A DNA stretch of 64,000 nucleotides, taken from contig JAUIMM010000171.1 of NCBI GenBank assembly GCA_031769625.1, positions 558,001 through 622,000 on the forward strand, read 5' to 3'. The translations under genes were made by a program, and so were the position numbers. Origin of the DNA: Taudactylus pleione (taxonomy: Eukaryota > Chordata > Amphibia > Anura > Myobatrachidae). The notes under the pieces are model-generated. The model saw only the letters and a program-made list of their open reading frames with translations, ran no database searches and was not told the origin of the DNA. This document shows positions 46,195-57,372 of the stretch, piece after piece (within the stretch, counting starts at the first letter, position 1; each line of letters opens with the position of its first letter).

Positions 46195-46421
46195 CCTTAT
46201 CCAGTGGTAACTGTATCAGTTCACTGTTGACTTGCTCGTCCAATGGACAGCTACCTGGGGGTATAAACAGGACTCCAGGTGAACAGGAAATTGCCTGTTC
46301 AACTTTGTTATTCCCAGGTGGTTGCTGTTTCCTTCATCCAGGCTTCACATGCAATTTTCCAGAGATGCTTCCCAGTGGTATTTTCAGCATATGCTCTGAA
46401 CATCTCCTATGTACTGAGTCC

Positions 46422-46580
46422 TGTGTATTATTTGTAAAGTGTTATATCTTTGTGCAGCAGTGTGATAGTATATCCTTGCCTGTTTGCTATTTACAAAGTG
46501 CCATATACTTGTGCAGCAGTGTGATAGAACATCTTTGTCTGTTTGCTATTTACAAGGTGCCATATCCTTGTACACCTTGC
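46422..46580 (+). repeat. 59-bp tandem repeat, about 2.7 units
   Basis: Units start at 46422, 46481 and 46540 (TGTTTGCTATTTACAAAGTG, then CCATATACTTGTGCAGCAGT, then GTGATAGAACATC). The first unit is the most diverged. It lies in the leader-like region downstream of the TATA box. Confidence 0.85.
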
Positions 46581-47093
46581 AGGCATGTGCTGTTTCAAGT
46601 GCCACATACAAACTGGTGCAATCACCACTCTCCTTCAGTGATGGCAGTGTATTCTCACTTCCCTCCAGTGTTACCTGCACAACCTACTCCTCAGTGGATT
46701 TCCTTTCTCTGGTCTGCCACAGCACCTCTTTAGGAAACATCTCTATTGTGCTTCTCTGTACTAGTGGTACAGAGATTATATTTCCAGTAGGCCAAAGCAG
46801 TGTGTCTTTCCCTATTCCCACTCAGATTGGATCCCTGACCTGTGGACCACGACCTGCTTGCTGGGTGCAGCTGAAACCCATATCCCGCTTGGAAGGGTCA
46901 CTGGTGAACACCTCCTGGCAGGTTAGACTCCGCACCCTAGGTCAGGTCTCGCTAACGTCCGATGCTTGTGGACAAGGAGACTGAACATCCAGGCCCCTCG
47001 CTCCTGACTTCTTCAATGATCTGGGACCAAAACTTCCATCCCCTCAGTAGGGACTCCAGGATACTAAATGTGACAATGGGCTTTCTTGTATCC

Positions 47094-47127
47094 CCTTGAA
47101 AAAAATCCATGGACGAAACATGTTGGG
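47094..47127 (+). ncRNA. Degenerate hammerhead-like motif, PLE-type
   Basis: CTTGAAAAAAATCC, AT, GGACGAAACATGTTGGG: a TCC/GGA stem and an intact GAAAC, with the first box decayed (TTGAAAA for CTGANGA). Downstream sequence to about 47340 is AT-rich and may be the remainder of a PLE repeat. The plus orientation matches the PLE piece at 38535-39090, but no link is shown. Confidence 0.4.
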
Positions 47128-47460
47128 AATAGCAGTCTCTTATCCTATGAACTTTGATTCCTTTCATCCAGATAAACTAACAGCCTCCTCTTATTTATTT
47201 ATTACTTATTTTATTTATTTTTACTATGTCCACATTATATTGAACCATGTACTGTTGTGCTATGTGATTATTACCTACTGTGTTTTTATCTACTGTCTAT
47301 AGAATAAATTATATATACTTTTACACATTTCACTGTTGCACTTTACTTTTTTAATCGCTGCATTAATTATTAATTATGTTTAATATGTTTTACTAGCTTG
47401 TAAGCTATCCTATGCACTAGCACTTTTTGCAAACTAGTCATCCATATGTCAATCACATTT

Positions 47461-47515
47461 TTTTATATATATATACTGTATGTATATATATATATATATA
47501 TATACTGTATATAGT
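47461..47515. repeat. (TA)n microsatellite with ACTGTATG interruptions
   Basis: Two TA runs separated by CTGTATG. Confidence 0.9.
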
Positions 47516-47818
47516 TAGATAGGAAAGTTTGATTTTATTATAACGTCTTTAAAATATTTTGAACTACCTGTAAGCACTTTTGGGGATGTCGATGTTTTGT
47601 TAAAAAGGCACATGGAATTAATTATAGATTCAATACAAAGAACATTACATTTCTTTTTGTTGTATGTGTCCGACGATGCATTGTAACAGAAGTCAAGCCA
47701 ATATACAAATATGCGCAGTTAAAGTAAAATCAAGTCTTGATTGTTACTCTGATATAATGTAGTTTATAGAAATATAGGTGCTGTTTACAAAATGCAATGG
47801 GTAAATACAAAACTTTTA

Positions 47819-48632
47819 GGGGCATATCCAATTGGCGGCATGAAAATTAAAAAGCCCACGGTGTGGGTTTTTTCCTGCAGCTGAGGGGTTTTGCTACTCA
47901 ATAATGTGACTGAAAATGGGAAGTGGTGGTTTCTATAGGAATCACCACATCTTTTTTCTTGCACCTCCAGAGCAAGTCTGATTTTTCCTAAAATTGTCAA
48001 TTTTAGGAAAAATAAGCTGGACTTTCTCAGGCACCCCCCCTCTCCTGAGCACTAACTAAGCTATTGGAAGTTTCCAATTATCTTAATTAGTCCTTAATTA
48101 CTCACCTTCTGAAGCAGTGACTTCAACACCCAGCGTTGGGATCTGTCTCTTCTGCAGAAGGGTAGGTATGTTAGTGTGTATGAGTGAGTGGGTGTGTGCA
48201 TTAGTGTGTGTGTGTGTGAGTGACCCCTGATGTGTGTGACCACCCTCCTGTGAGTGTATACATCGGTAATGGGTGCTGGGAGATCTACATCTCCCAGCAG
48301 CCCTTGACCTCCCAGCATCCCTGGAGCCTCCCAGCTGCCCCTTTTCCTGTGACAAGATGAAGGGGAGCCACTGGGAGCCACTGAGACTCCCGGACATGTA
48401 AGTATAATTTTTTTTCACATGCTGTGGGGTTTTCTGCTCTGAAAACCCTGCAACCACTTTTTTAGTTGGATACCGTGGATATCGGGAGTGCGAATACACG
48501 TGGTAATCCAAAATTGGGTGCAAGGTTTTTAACCTCACTAAACCTCACACCTATGGTGCCGGCATTGAAATTAGATTGTAATACAAAAATTTTCACATTA
48601 ACAAATCTAGAATTGAATAAGGGATGACCAAA
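47819..48632. mobile_element. MITE-like element, GGGGCATATCCAATT family
   Basis: The left end GGGGCATATCCAATTGGCG followed by ATGAAAATT is mirrored near 48560-48630 (AAAATTTTCACATTAACAAA, then GAATTGAATAAGGGATGACC). Similar, but not equal, to the terminal words of 12208-13442. Interior: GT-rich run (48175-48235) and no gene; the frames at 48094-48538 arise from it. Confidence 0.5.
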
Positions 48633-49948
48633 ATAGTTATGTTAAATATAAGTTATGTTAAAAATGTTGCCAATTCTGATCGGTCATTTAAATTGTTGAT
48701 TTGGTTTGTGATTCATAGGGAGTTAAACTAACAAAATCATTAAGTAATCAAATTATTGCAATAACAACATGTGTATTCTACTATAAATTGTTTTCTTTTT
48801 AATCAATCAATTAGTAAAGCAATAGAGCATAGCTGAGCTGGAGACTGATTGGATTGTCTTATGATTTATGCAGTAGCTTTAGGAAAGATGTGAAAGTTCT
48901 GCAGAATTAATGCTATCATATATTTATTAGAGTGTGTTGCTCAAATTAATAATAGATTCCTGCATCTGAATAGCTGAATGAAAGTCAAGAATAAACTGTG
49001 AGTTTAGAAGGATATGGAATGGTGAGATTTGGTCTATAGATAAAAAAAAAGCTAATGAACTATCCACCAGAGAGATATCTGAAGTTGAATATTTACCAAG
49101 GGGCATAATTATTATTATTATTATTAATAATAATAATAATAATAATAATAAATATTTCTGAGGGTTAACTAAAGCTCCACTTGGAAATAGTATAATATTC
49201 TCTTTCACTAGATCAGTTACAGAGTCTGTTAGGTGTGACCAACAAGTGACTGTAAACAACAGTAGCAATGAAATTTTGTAACTTTGAAAAATTCTGAATT
49301 AGTATTTTAGACTACAATATTTTAAAATGGGACAATAGATAACCCCACACAGTCTAGTCCCGTATAAGTTGATGGCCACATTAATATGTTGTAACGCTAA
49401 ACTTTAGCAAATCAGTTGTGTAATTCTAGAGTCTTATTTAGAAATAAGAGGGTGATATTCTGTAACTTGAAATACAATGTATATTTCATTAATTCATGTA
49501 ACATAGAATCAGTTACAGTAACCGAGTACAGTATTCAACTTCTCTGTTAGCAATACAAAATACTATTTTGAACTATTTATAATAGAAATTGTATTTTTCC
49601 TATGTTTGTACTTGGTGCAGAAGCAAAGATGGGCTGTATACACAATGAAGTTTGAATGCACTTTTTAATGTTCCATACACTATCCTATATTTTATCATAA
49701 ACTAGACCCTGGTAATAGAAACCAATTAATTTTAATGATATTAAATAAAGATGTAAGTTTTAATAGATAAATACTAATTCCGTCCTTTAGAGTGCCACTT
49801 GCTAAAACTTGTTTGCATCTTTTTGTTTGGAATTGGGCAAAAATTAGGTTTAGTGGCAGCACCACCCCAAATGAGTAAAGAATGAAGGTATTGTTTTCAA
49901 ATACGGATTAATATAAGGAGGGAGTGAACACAGATGTTTATGGGCCTG
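48633..49948. other. No gene; palindromic microsatellite at 49106-49152
   Basis: AT-rich with short frames. The one distinctive feature is (ATT)n running straight into (AAT)n at 49106-49152, which can form a long perfect hairpin. Confidence 0.5.
49106..49152. repeat. (ATT)n(AAT)n palindromic microsatellite
   Basis: About seven ATT/TTA units followed by about eight AAT units; a self-complementary microsatellite. Confidence 0.95.
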
Positions 49949-50434
49949 ATTTAGCACGGATCGCAGCTGCGTAATCGCATGCAATGCCTCTGCAAAATAT
50001 GCTAATGTCTGCCACCGCTCACCCGGCATAGAGACTACCACTACTGCCCTCCCGCATCCGTAATACCGCGCAGTTCTGCATATACATTGGTAACATAGGA
50101 GAACATTGGCCCCTCATGCACAATTACAGCAGGTCTGACCTGTCTCAGAATTTGCAAGTCTCATCGCACGCAGTGAGTACTCAAGCTGCGTAGGCAATCA
50201 CAGTGGCTAATTTATGCACATCCATGCAACGGCATTGATACGGACAGGCACGCCAACCACTCTCCCGTCACCACCCCCAAACACTCACCTCCTGTCACTC
50301 ATTCTGTGATGGATTCCACAGTGCATCTGTGATCGCAGTGTGATCGGCCACATGCAGCGCAGTGCATGTGCAGTATACAACAATCGGCTGATCTGCATAC
50401 GTGGTTCCAATTGCAATCCATTCTGAGTCATGCC
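49949..50434. mobile_element. MITE, GGGCCTGATTC family, most complete copy
   Basis: The left end GGGCCTGATTTAGCACGGAT and the right end AATCCATTCTGAGTCATGCCC are inverted. TAT flanks both ends, possibly a 3-bp duplication. The interior has CCACCCCCAAACACTCACC and GATCGCAGTGTGATCGGCC words shared with 11935-12149. Non-coding. Confidence 0.7.
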
Positions 50435-51077
50435 CTATATATGTATTACACATGTGAAACAGTGGTATTTTTAAAGTATAGCTAATATTTAAGGTCACCA
50501 CCAATGCCAAAATCATAACTGTTACACTGAATTTTATGTAAATTTGAATCTGCCTAAAAAGGACTCTTAAGCGAGTATCACAAAATGCACTTAAACATAA
50601 ATCCCCAAATAATTCAGTAAACCTACAGATAATCTAAACACAAAGAGGCTAATAATGCATCCAAAAAAGCTCTAAAAGGTGTCTGAAAAAAACAGTGAAG
50701 TTGGTAGATACAGTATGCTGGCTTATATACATCTCAGGATGCATCCATGTCTCCTACACTAACATATGCTCCAGATTTGTGACAGGTGTACAACAGATAC
50801 ATTTGCACTTAACTAGGTCTTATACAGTATTTGTTTTGATAGCAATAAACATATTCGCTATCAGATTTAATTTATTTAAAAAATAAAACACTAATTCAGC
50901 AGATCTAACAATCTATCTTCTGTACCAATAAAAGTTTCAAAATATTAATTTACAAAATGACACAACATAGGCACAGTTAATGAAGGAAGCAGGTCATCAG
51001 GCCTTTCAAAGTGAATTAGTGCTGGTGACCATCATCAGTGAATTCATTTCCACCTGCAAGTGTTATTGTTACTGATA
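50435..51077. other. No gene seen
   Basis: AT-rich with chance frames (50695-50886); no recognised repeat. Confidence 0.4.
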
Positions 51078-51804
51078 CAGTGCATCCGGAAAGTATTCAC
51101 AACGCTTCATATTTTCCACATTTTGTTATGTTATAGCCTTATTCCAAAATGGAATAAATTAATTTTTGTCCTCAAAATTCTTCACACAATACCCATAATG
51201 ACAACGTGTAAAAAGTTTTTTTGAGATTTTTGCAAATTTAATTAAAAAAAACCCACTAAGAAATCACATGTACATAAGTATTCACGGCCTTTGCCATGAA
51301 GCTCAAAATTGAGCTCAGGTGCATCATGTTTCCACTGATCATCCTTGAGATGTTCCTACAGCTTAATTGGAGTCCAATGACCCTAAGCACACAGCCAAGA
51401 TATCAAAGGAGTGGCTTCAGGACAACTCTGTGAATGTCTTTGAGTGGCCCAGCCAGAGCCCAGACTTGAATCCATTTGAACATCTCTAGAGAAATCTGAA
51501 AATGGCTGTGCACCGATGCTTCCCATCCAACCTGATGCAGCTTGAGAGGTGCTGCAAAGATGAATGGGCAAAAGAAAGTATTGAGCAAAGGTTGTGAATA
51601 CTTATGTACATATGATTTCTTAGGTTTTTTAGTTTTTAATAAAATTTGTAAAAATTTGAATCATTTTTTTTACACGCTGTCATTATGGGGTATTTTGTGT
51701 AGAATTTTGAGGACAAAAATTAATTTATTCCATTTTTGAATAAGGCTATAACATAATAAAATATGGAAAAAGTGAAGCGTTGTGAATATTTTCCGGATGC
51801 ACTG
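51078..51804 (+). mobile_element. Tc1-like transposon with intact ends, internally deleted
   Basis: 727 bp flanked by TA (51076-51077 and 51805-51806), with termini CAGTGCATCCGGAAAGTATT and AATATTTTCCGGATGCACTG. The terminal inverted repeats are long, about 200 bp (the left to about 51290, the right from about 51590). Full-length Tc1 elements of this type are about 1.6 kb. Here the N-terminal and most of the central transposase is deleted, joining GGAGTCCA to the C-terminal coding part. With both ends kept it could once have been mobilised in trans. Confidence 0.92.
51376..51597 (+). pseudogene. Tc1 transposase, C-terminal remnant
   Basis: Frame [20 protein letters not shown] then [15 protein letters not shown], a TAG at 51487-51489 in place of the usual Trp, then RNLKMAVHRCFPSNLMQLER and CCKDEWAKE. 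This is the last part of the DDE catalytic domain. SPDLNP with the following Glu is the third acidic position. A second small deletion joins it directly to the 3' tail (SIEQRL). Confidence 0.9.
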
Positions 51805-51806
51805 TA

Positions 51807-54003
51807 TGCACATCTGCATCATTGTGGGTCTCTGCCTCAATGGCCTCATGCACTTGCTGTACTAGGACTTTGACTGTAATTTCATTCCCCATTTCACCTC
51901 TTCAAGCTTAAAGAGATATAAATGTCATACATGACTTAATCTGCATATGGACCTAGGAGTATACTTTTTGTGTGGGCTAGGGTCAGATTCAGGGCCACAT
52001 GGGCCTGGGGCTGAAAAAGTTCCAGGGTCTATACTGAGAAGGGGAGGAGCTGTGACCAGTGCAAAGTGGATGGGCCAGTGATATGTTCTGGTCATCTTCA
52101 TGCTGCCATGATGATAGGCTAATTTTTATATGCAGACCTGGAGCTGTAGCTAAGTTTGCCCCATTGTTTATCTGGCCCTGATATGGGCATTAGCAGTACA
52201 AATTTGCTTATTTATGTCTACGGCCAACTCAGCATAAGCCCATGATATTTGCTTATATTTTGTTAGTGGCATACAACTTATGTAATAAAAGCATCAATAA
52301 TATACTAAATAAAAAAATGCACTGTGTATATTTGGTCACTTCAGAAAAACTAGGATCTTCATAGATTTGGCAGATTAACTTGCAGTTTCATAAGTGTTGG
52401 AAATGCTCAAGTACAGCATTGGTGTACTTATAGCCATAGTTACCGTCTTTTAAAATGCTTTCTAAGACACCCCCAATAGTAAAGTTTAAAACCATTACTA
52501 AACTTCATAGCAAACTACTACATTTTAAATCTCCCAATTTGACTTATTTAACCTTCAAAATACAGTATATCAGCTACAGTTTAAGTTTTGAGACATCTGC
52601 ATCACTGGTTTAAAAGCATAAGTAATAGTAAATGACAGTTTATGACAAATCACACAGTAAGAAAAATCTGATGTTATTAAGAGTGTACATACAGTATATT
52701 TATGCACAGGTATATTTATCTGACCATGCCTGCAGATTTGTTATTATGCATTACAGCACATTTAAGTCATCTCTAGTGTCCAGACTATACTTCAGAGACA
52801 ATATTGTGCCTCTTGAAGGGCATAGCTCACAGCAGTCAAATGAGAAAGTAATAGGCTGAGTGTGGCCTCATTAGAAATTAATTTGCAATTCATGATTGCC
52901 ACATAAAACATGCAAATTCACTATAGATTTGCAGGAAGCAAAATCAATGAGAAAATGTGGAGTTACAAGCCAAAGGAATATTGCAAACATACACTGCATC
53001 CAAATATTTGTTGAGAAAGAAAATTAAGTTCAATGATTTAACCTATCAACAAACAAAGGAATAATACCATACATTTAAAAATAGATTTTCCCCTTACGCT
53101 CAGATGCCAGGAAGCAATAAGACCCAATTCAAAACCTGCCTTTAAAACTATCAATAAAAGCAGAATCCAGCTAAAAATTTAAATGTACTCCAGCTACAGT
53201 AATTCTTATTAAAGAGAGTACAAAAATTGATCACATGTATAAATATTATAGTTTTAAAACCAGTCCTTCAAATACATCCCATTGGAGGCCCACACAAACC
53301 AGAAAGCAGCTGTAGGAATTTCATATGTGCCTCCTAAAGCAATATTACAATTTGCTCAATGAATTTATTACTTGGAAAAAAATGAATATGGGAGGAGCTC
53401 ACTGCTAGTCCAGCATTGTTTGGGGAGAATGACTTTAAACATGCACCTTAGCCAATCATGAATGGCTGCTTCTTGTATTATATAGCGGGAGCCATGTTCC
53501 ACCTGTATAACATGTGTCCTGCCTTCAATTTATAGTAAGACATCCCCTCCTCCCTTACCTCTGCAGTAATACATTTCCTTATACTCTCTATTGTAATAAA
53601 CCCCTCCATCCTCCTCACCTTTGTAGTAAAATATTTCCAAATCTCCTCCAGTAACACTTCCCCCATCACTTCTGTAGTAACTCATGTCCAATCTCCCACA
53701 TTTTTAGCATCACATTATCCCCAGAACATATGCATGCTATGGCACCCATGCCTACTGAAGTGCCAGGAAGGGGGAAGTCAGCATGTGGAGAAAAGTTCAA
53801 AGGGAAATGAAAATAAACATCATGAATGGTGTTGTAATGGGGCTTGAAGAGCCACCAGGGTGAATTCAACGGTTAGGGGTCCATGAAATTGTACCATGGA
53901 GGATATGTAATTGTATAAGAAGCAGAATTTAGGTAACTACAGTACACAGACTGAGTCCTGACCTTAGTACTTGTGCAATTTTGCCTGGAGAGCACACACA
54001 CAC
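51807..54003. other. No gene; degenerate tandem repeat at 53500-53700
   Basis: Mostly AT-rich. At 53500-53700 phrases like CCTCTGCAGTAATACATTTCC and TTTGTAGTAAAATATTTCC recur with about 50 bp spacing, each followed by a CTCC-rich stretch. No gene recognised. Confidence 0.45.
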
Positions 54004-54004
54004 A

Positions 54005-54477
54005 GGGGGTATTTAGCTTAGGATGGACTTGCTAATATGCAAATGCGGCAGAAGGTGTATCACACGCCATGCTGCATTTGTGATCCCAGCACTGCGAGTG
54101 AAGTCGCAGGCTGGGATTACCATCACGACCATCTGTCGCAATGGCGGACAGCACCGGGCTGCCAACCAGCTGAGTAAGCCTTAGAAAGGTTGCGAGGCCA
54201 ACAAACTGCATCCATGGATGCAACCCCTGGCCTTGCCACTACCAGAAAATGGGGTGGACACGTCCCTGTTTCCGGGAATGCCAGCTATCCCAGCCTCTGC
54301 ACCACCCCTTAAATGCCTCTGCCTCTCAATCAGGCAGAGTTGAAGTAGGGGCTGCATGCGATCATGCAGGACCTGTTCTGCAAATTTGTAGAATGGACCC
54401 TGTGCACACGCAGATTCCTGATAATCGTGAATCTGCATTCAGCATTGAACATTCATGCAATGCTCAATCAGCCCCAT
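54005..54477. mobile_element. MITE-like element related to the GGGCCTGATTC family
   Basis: The left end GGGGGTATTTAGCTTAGGAT and the right end ATGCAATGCTCAATCAGCCCC are imperfect inverted repeats. GC-richer interior than the surroundings. The frames 54181-54438 and 54249-54479 are chance. Confidence 0.5.
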
Positions 54478-55167
54478 AGTTTGCAAATCATGGCACATCT
54501 CTTAAGGTGGTTTAGGTACCATGAGCATCATACCCCTCCCACATGCACACACACTTTAATTGTGTCATCAAGCTGTGGGGAACACAGCAACAATGGTAGG
54601 ACTCCAGGAGAATTTCCTATTTTCTGGTCATCGTGTAGAGCTAACCAAGATTCCAGATTCTCCTGGATATTCCTGGAGAGTAAGCAAGTATTCCATCACT
54701 CAGTGAGAGGGGGAGTACCATGGTATTGGGGGGGGTGTAAAACATGTGAATAGGGACTCAGAACTGCACCCCATGAAAACTGCAAGTGCAAAAGTCAGCA
54801 TGCCACCAGTTATGTAATGGAAGGGACTTCCACTGACATCCTCTCATCTGTGCTCCTTTCCTTTATCTTCAGAGGTCTATTACCAACATTGTCTGTAGGG
54901 GGAATTAAAGAAGTTCCAGTGCACAAGGTCTGCTTGCACCACACATGCTATGCTCCTGCCTGTAGCAGCACATTCTTATTGGCAGATCTGAAAAAGTTGT
55001 ATTGGTGGCAGCAGTATGTGATGGAATTTAGTCTACTTAGTAGATCAGGTAACCAGATCTTAGGTTTATTAACCATATAGAACAGGTTTCCTGGGTAACA
55101 CAGGGCTAGAGGTATTGTATACGATGCAGTATAGGATGCAGTTTATGATGTGTGCTCCAGCTAGGAA
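54478..55167. other. No gene seen
   Basis: The frames at 54364-54753 and 54817-55080 have no recognised domain. Confidence 0.4.
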
Positions 55168-55453
55168 CAGTGCCATAACTAGGGTAGTGTTACCAGTGCC
55201 AAGGCATAGAGCACCACAGGGCAGGGGGTGCTATTTGGGCCTGTCAATTTTCTTGTTTATTATCATTCTCACTTGTAGATTCCTCTTCTTTTATCTCCAG
55301 CATCTCCTGGCCTCCCCAATCTCTTCCCTGGCACTTCCCCATGAGGCCATTGCCCTTTTTCAGGTGCCTTTTTTTATGTCCCTATTTAAAAAATGGGGGG
55401 GATGTCAATACTCTCTCTGGCACAGGGCACCAAAAAGTCTAGTTATGGCTCTG
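55168..55453. mobile_element. Non-autonomous hAT element, copy B, exact 8-bp TSD
   Basis: 286 bp flanked by GCTAGGAA on both sides (55160-55167 and 55454-55461). Termini CAGTGCCATAACTAG and CTAGTTATGGCTCTG. Same orientation and structure as 45918-46194, with shared blocks such as CAGCATCTCCTGGCCTCCCC, TCTTCCCTGGC and GGCACAGGGCACCAAAAAG. No transposase. Confidence 0.93.
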
Positions 55454-55832
55454 GCTAGGAACATATAGGGGAATGAAGGTGGTGTGCGACACAGGTAAGT
55501 ACAGACACCTGTGTCTGTACCTACAATGGTGGCAGTAGAGTATGCATGCTGTTTCTGTAAGTGCAGCAGTACAGTGGTAGCAGTGAAGTGGAACCAACAT
55601 GGGTCTGTATCCTGCATAACACTGTCCCAATGGCAAGTAAAGTCTGGAGACTCTCAGGAGCATGTCCTTCCAGCATAGAGGACAGAGTTTAAGATGCATG
55701 GACACATCACACATTATAAGTAGTGCACAAGGGCCAGGGGTCATGAAGTGGAAGGGTCCTAGTGCCCGGACATAGAGACAGTGCTTGGTGTTCTCTCCTA
55801 ACAATTCTGTGTCCTCTCCCAATTCTTACCAG

Positions 55833-56408
55833 AAATGCTATTGCTATCAGCATTAAAAATAATATACTGCAAATCTTTGTGTATCTAGCAAATAAAAGCA
55901 TGGGGATTTTGTTCATATTTTGATCATAACATTTCAGCTTGTAGCTCGTCAGAGAGACACCAATTCTCTGCAACTACCCTAGCATGTATGCCCAACACAC
56001 CATTAAATTGCAGTTAAATGCACACACCTCTCTGGTATAGAGGGTAACATCATTCTAAAAGGGGTGACTTGTGAGCTATACCCATCTAGGCCTTTTATAA
56101 CCTTGACTGGAAGCAGCCATGATAGCACTAGGTAACATTTTGAAACAAAACAGCAATGAAATATGCCTGCGCTCAATTTTACCCATATTGTATATGGTAC
56201 CCGCTGCATGGCAGTATTAATACCAAAATCAGTATGTATACAAAACAGAAATACCTTATCTATCAGCGCCAACAATAATATACTGCAAATCTGTGTGTTT
56301 TTAACAAATAAAAGTATCCTGACTATGTTCACATATTGTGCAAAACATTTCAGCTTGCAGTCTGTCATCAATAGATACCAATTCTCTGCAAGTAACCAAA
56401 CTAGTGTG

Positions 56409-56461
<53 letters not shown>

Positions 56462-56525
56462 TATATATATATATTCCAACACACCATTAATTTGCAACTC
56501 ACCCCTCGGGTATCCGCATCATATA
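55833..56525. repeat. Diverged direct duplication, offset about 416 bp
   Basis: The segment at 55833-56035 (AATATACTGCAAATCT, CATTTCAGCTTG, ACCAATTCTCTGCAA, CAACACACCATTAA) is repeated at 56247-56525 in the same order. The second copy is lengthened by a TA microsatellite. Probably part of an unclassified repeat. Confidence 0.8.
56408..56475. repeat. (TA)n microsatellite
   Basis: About 30 TA units with few interruptions, inside the second copy of the 416-bp-offset duplication. Confidence 0.95.
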
Positions 56526-56849
56526 CAGAAGTGACATCTAGACAGGGGCTGATACTTACTCTCTTGGAATGCTCCGTGCTGGTCAAAAATGTATTACATT
56601 TCTGTTTTTGACATGCAGAAGTAGGCAGTGTACACTTTAGTTTGAGACATTACAAAGTCATTCAGTTGGACAAGTTGACTAATTGGCTGGTCTGATGAAA
56701 AGTTGGTTAGATGTGTGGAATATACTTCATGATCATTTTGTTGGAAAAAAGTTACATGTGTGCTGCAGTAGTTGGGTGAAAGTTGGTTAGATGTGTGAAA
56801 ATCTGAAGATCCACAATTCTTGAGGACAGTCTGCAAGACTAACCTCACT

Positions 56850-57336
56850 AGAAAATGCATAACTCTATCTATTTGCCCGTGCTGCTCGCCACCTTTGGAA
56901 CTCTCTCCCTCTCCCCATCAGACTCTCCACCTCTCTACAATCCTTCAAACAGGCTCTCAATACTCACTACTTCATCAATGCTTTACAGCTCTCATCCTAA
57001 CTTGCTGTTACATGCTCCCTCCTCCCTGTCTTCCCCATCTGTGTCACACCTGTTGTCTGCCTCTCCCCTTGAGAATGTAAGCTCTTGCGAGCAGGGCCCT
57101 CTACCCTCTTGTGCTTCTCCTTACTTTATTTTCATCTACTTCTTACCCACCATTAGGACACCTAACACTTGGTTGATTATGCTCTGTTGCTTATTTGGGT
57201 GTTATGGCCACCAATATATCAATGTATATTATCCATGTCCTTGTCCTGCATTGTATTGTATTGTACTGTACTGTAAGTCACTTTTTTTGGATATGTACTT
57301 TGTAAGGCACTGCAGAACACTTGTGGCGCAATATAA

Positions 57337-57372
<36 letters not shown>
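56850..57372 (+). mobile_element. L2-type LINE 3' end with TAA tail
   Basis: A plus frame reads RHLWNSLPLPIRLSTSLQSF then KQALNTHYFINALQLSS and stops at 56998-57000. This is the typical C-terminus of L2/CR1-group ORF2, after the reverse transcriptase. The 3' untranslated part has TGTAAGCTCTTGCGAGCAGG then GCCCTCTACCC, and the end TTGTGGCGCAATATAAATAG passes into (TAA)n at 57340-57372, the expected L2 tail. 5'-truncated on insertion. Confidence 0.85.

Larger units (their letters stand above)
45707..46980 (+). mobile_element. Candidate LTR and leader of an LTR retrotransposon
   Basis: Starts TGTCAGGATTCTACC at about 45700, with a TATA-type box GGGGGTATAAACAGG near 46262, followed by leader-like sequence with a 59-bp tandem repeat and, near 46930, GGTTAGACTCCGCACCC. 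This layout suits a promoter-bearing LTR plus untranslated leader. The frames 45939-46733 and 46484-46984 have no retroviral or other domain. A hAT MITE (45918-46194) sits in the U3-like part. LTR boundaries were not confirmed. Confidence 0.35.

Noticed and set aside
45939..46733. 264-codon plus frame, longest in the window
   Set aside because: It starts inside the hAT MITE, crosses its target duplication and runs into LTR-like leader sequence with a 59-bp repeat; no domain.
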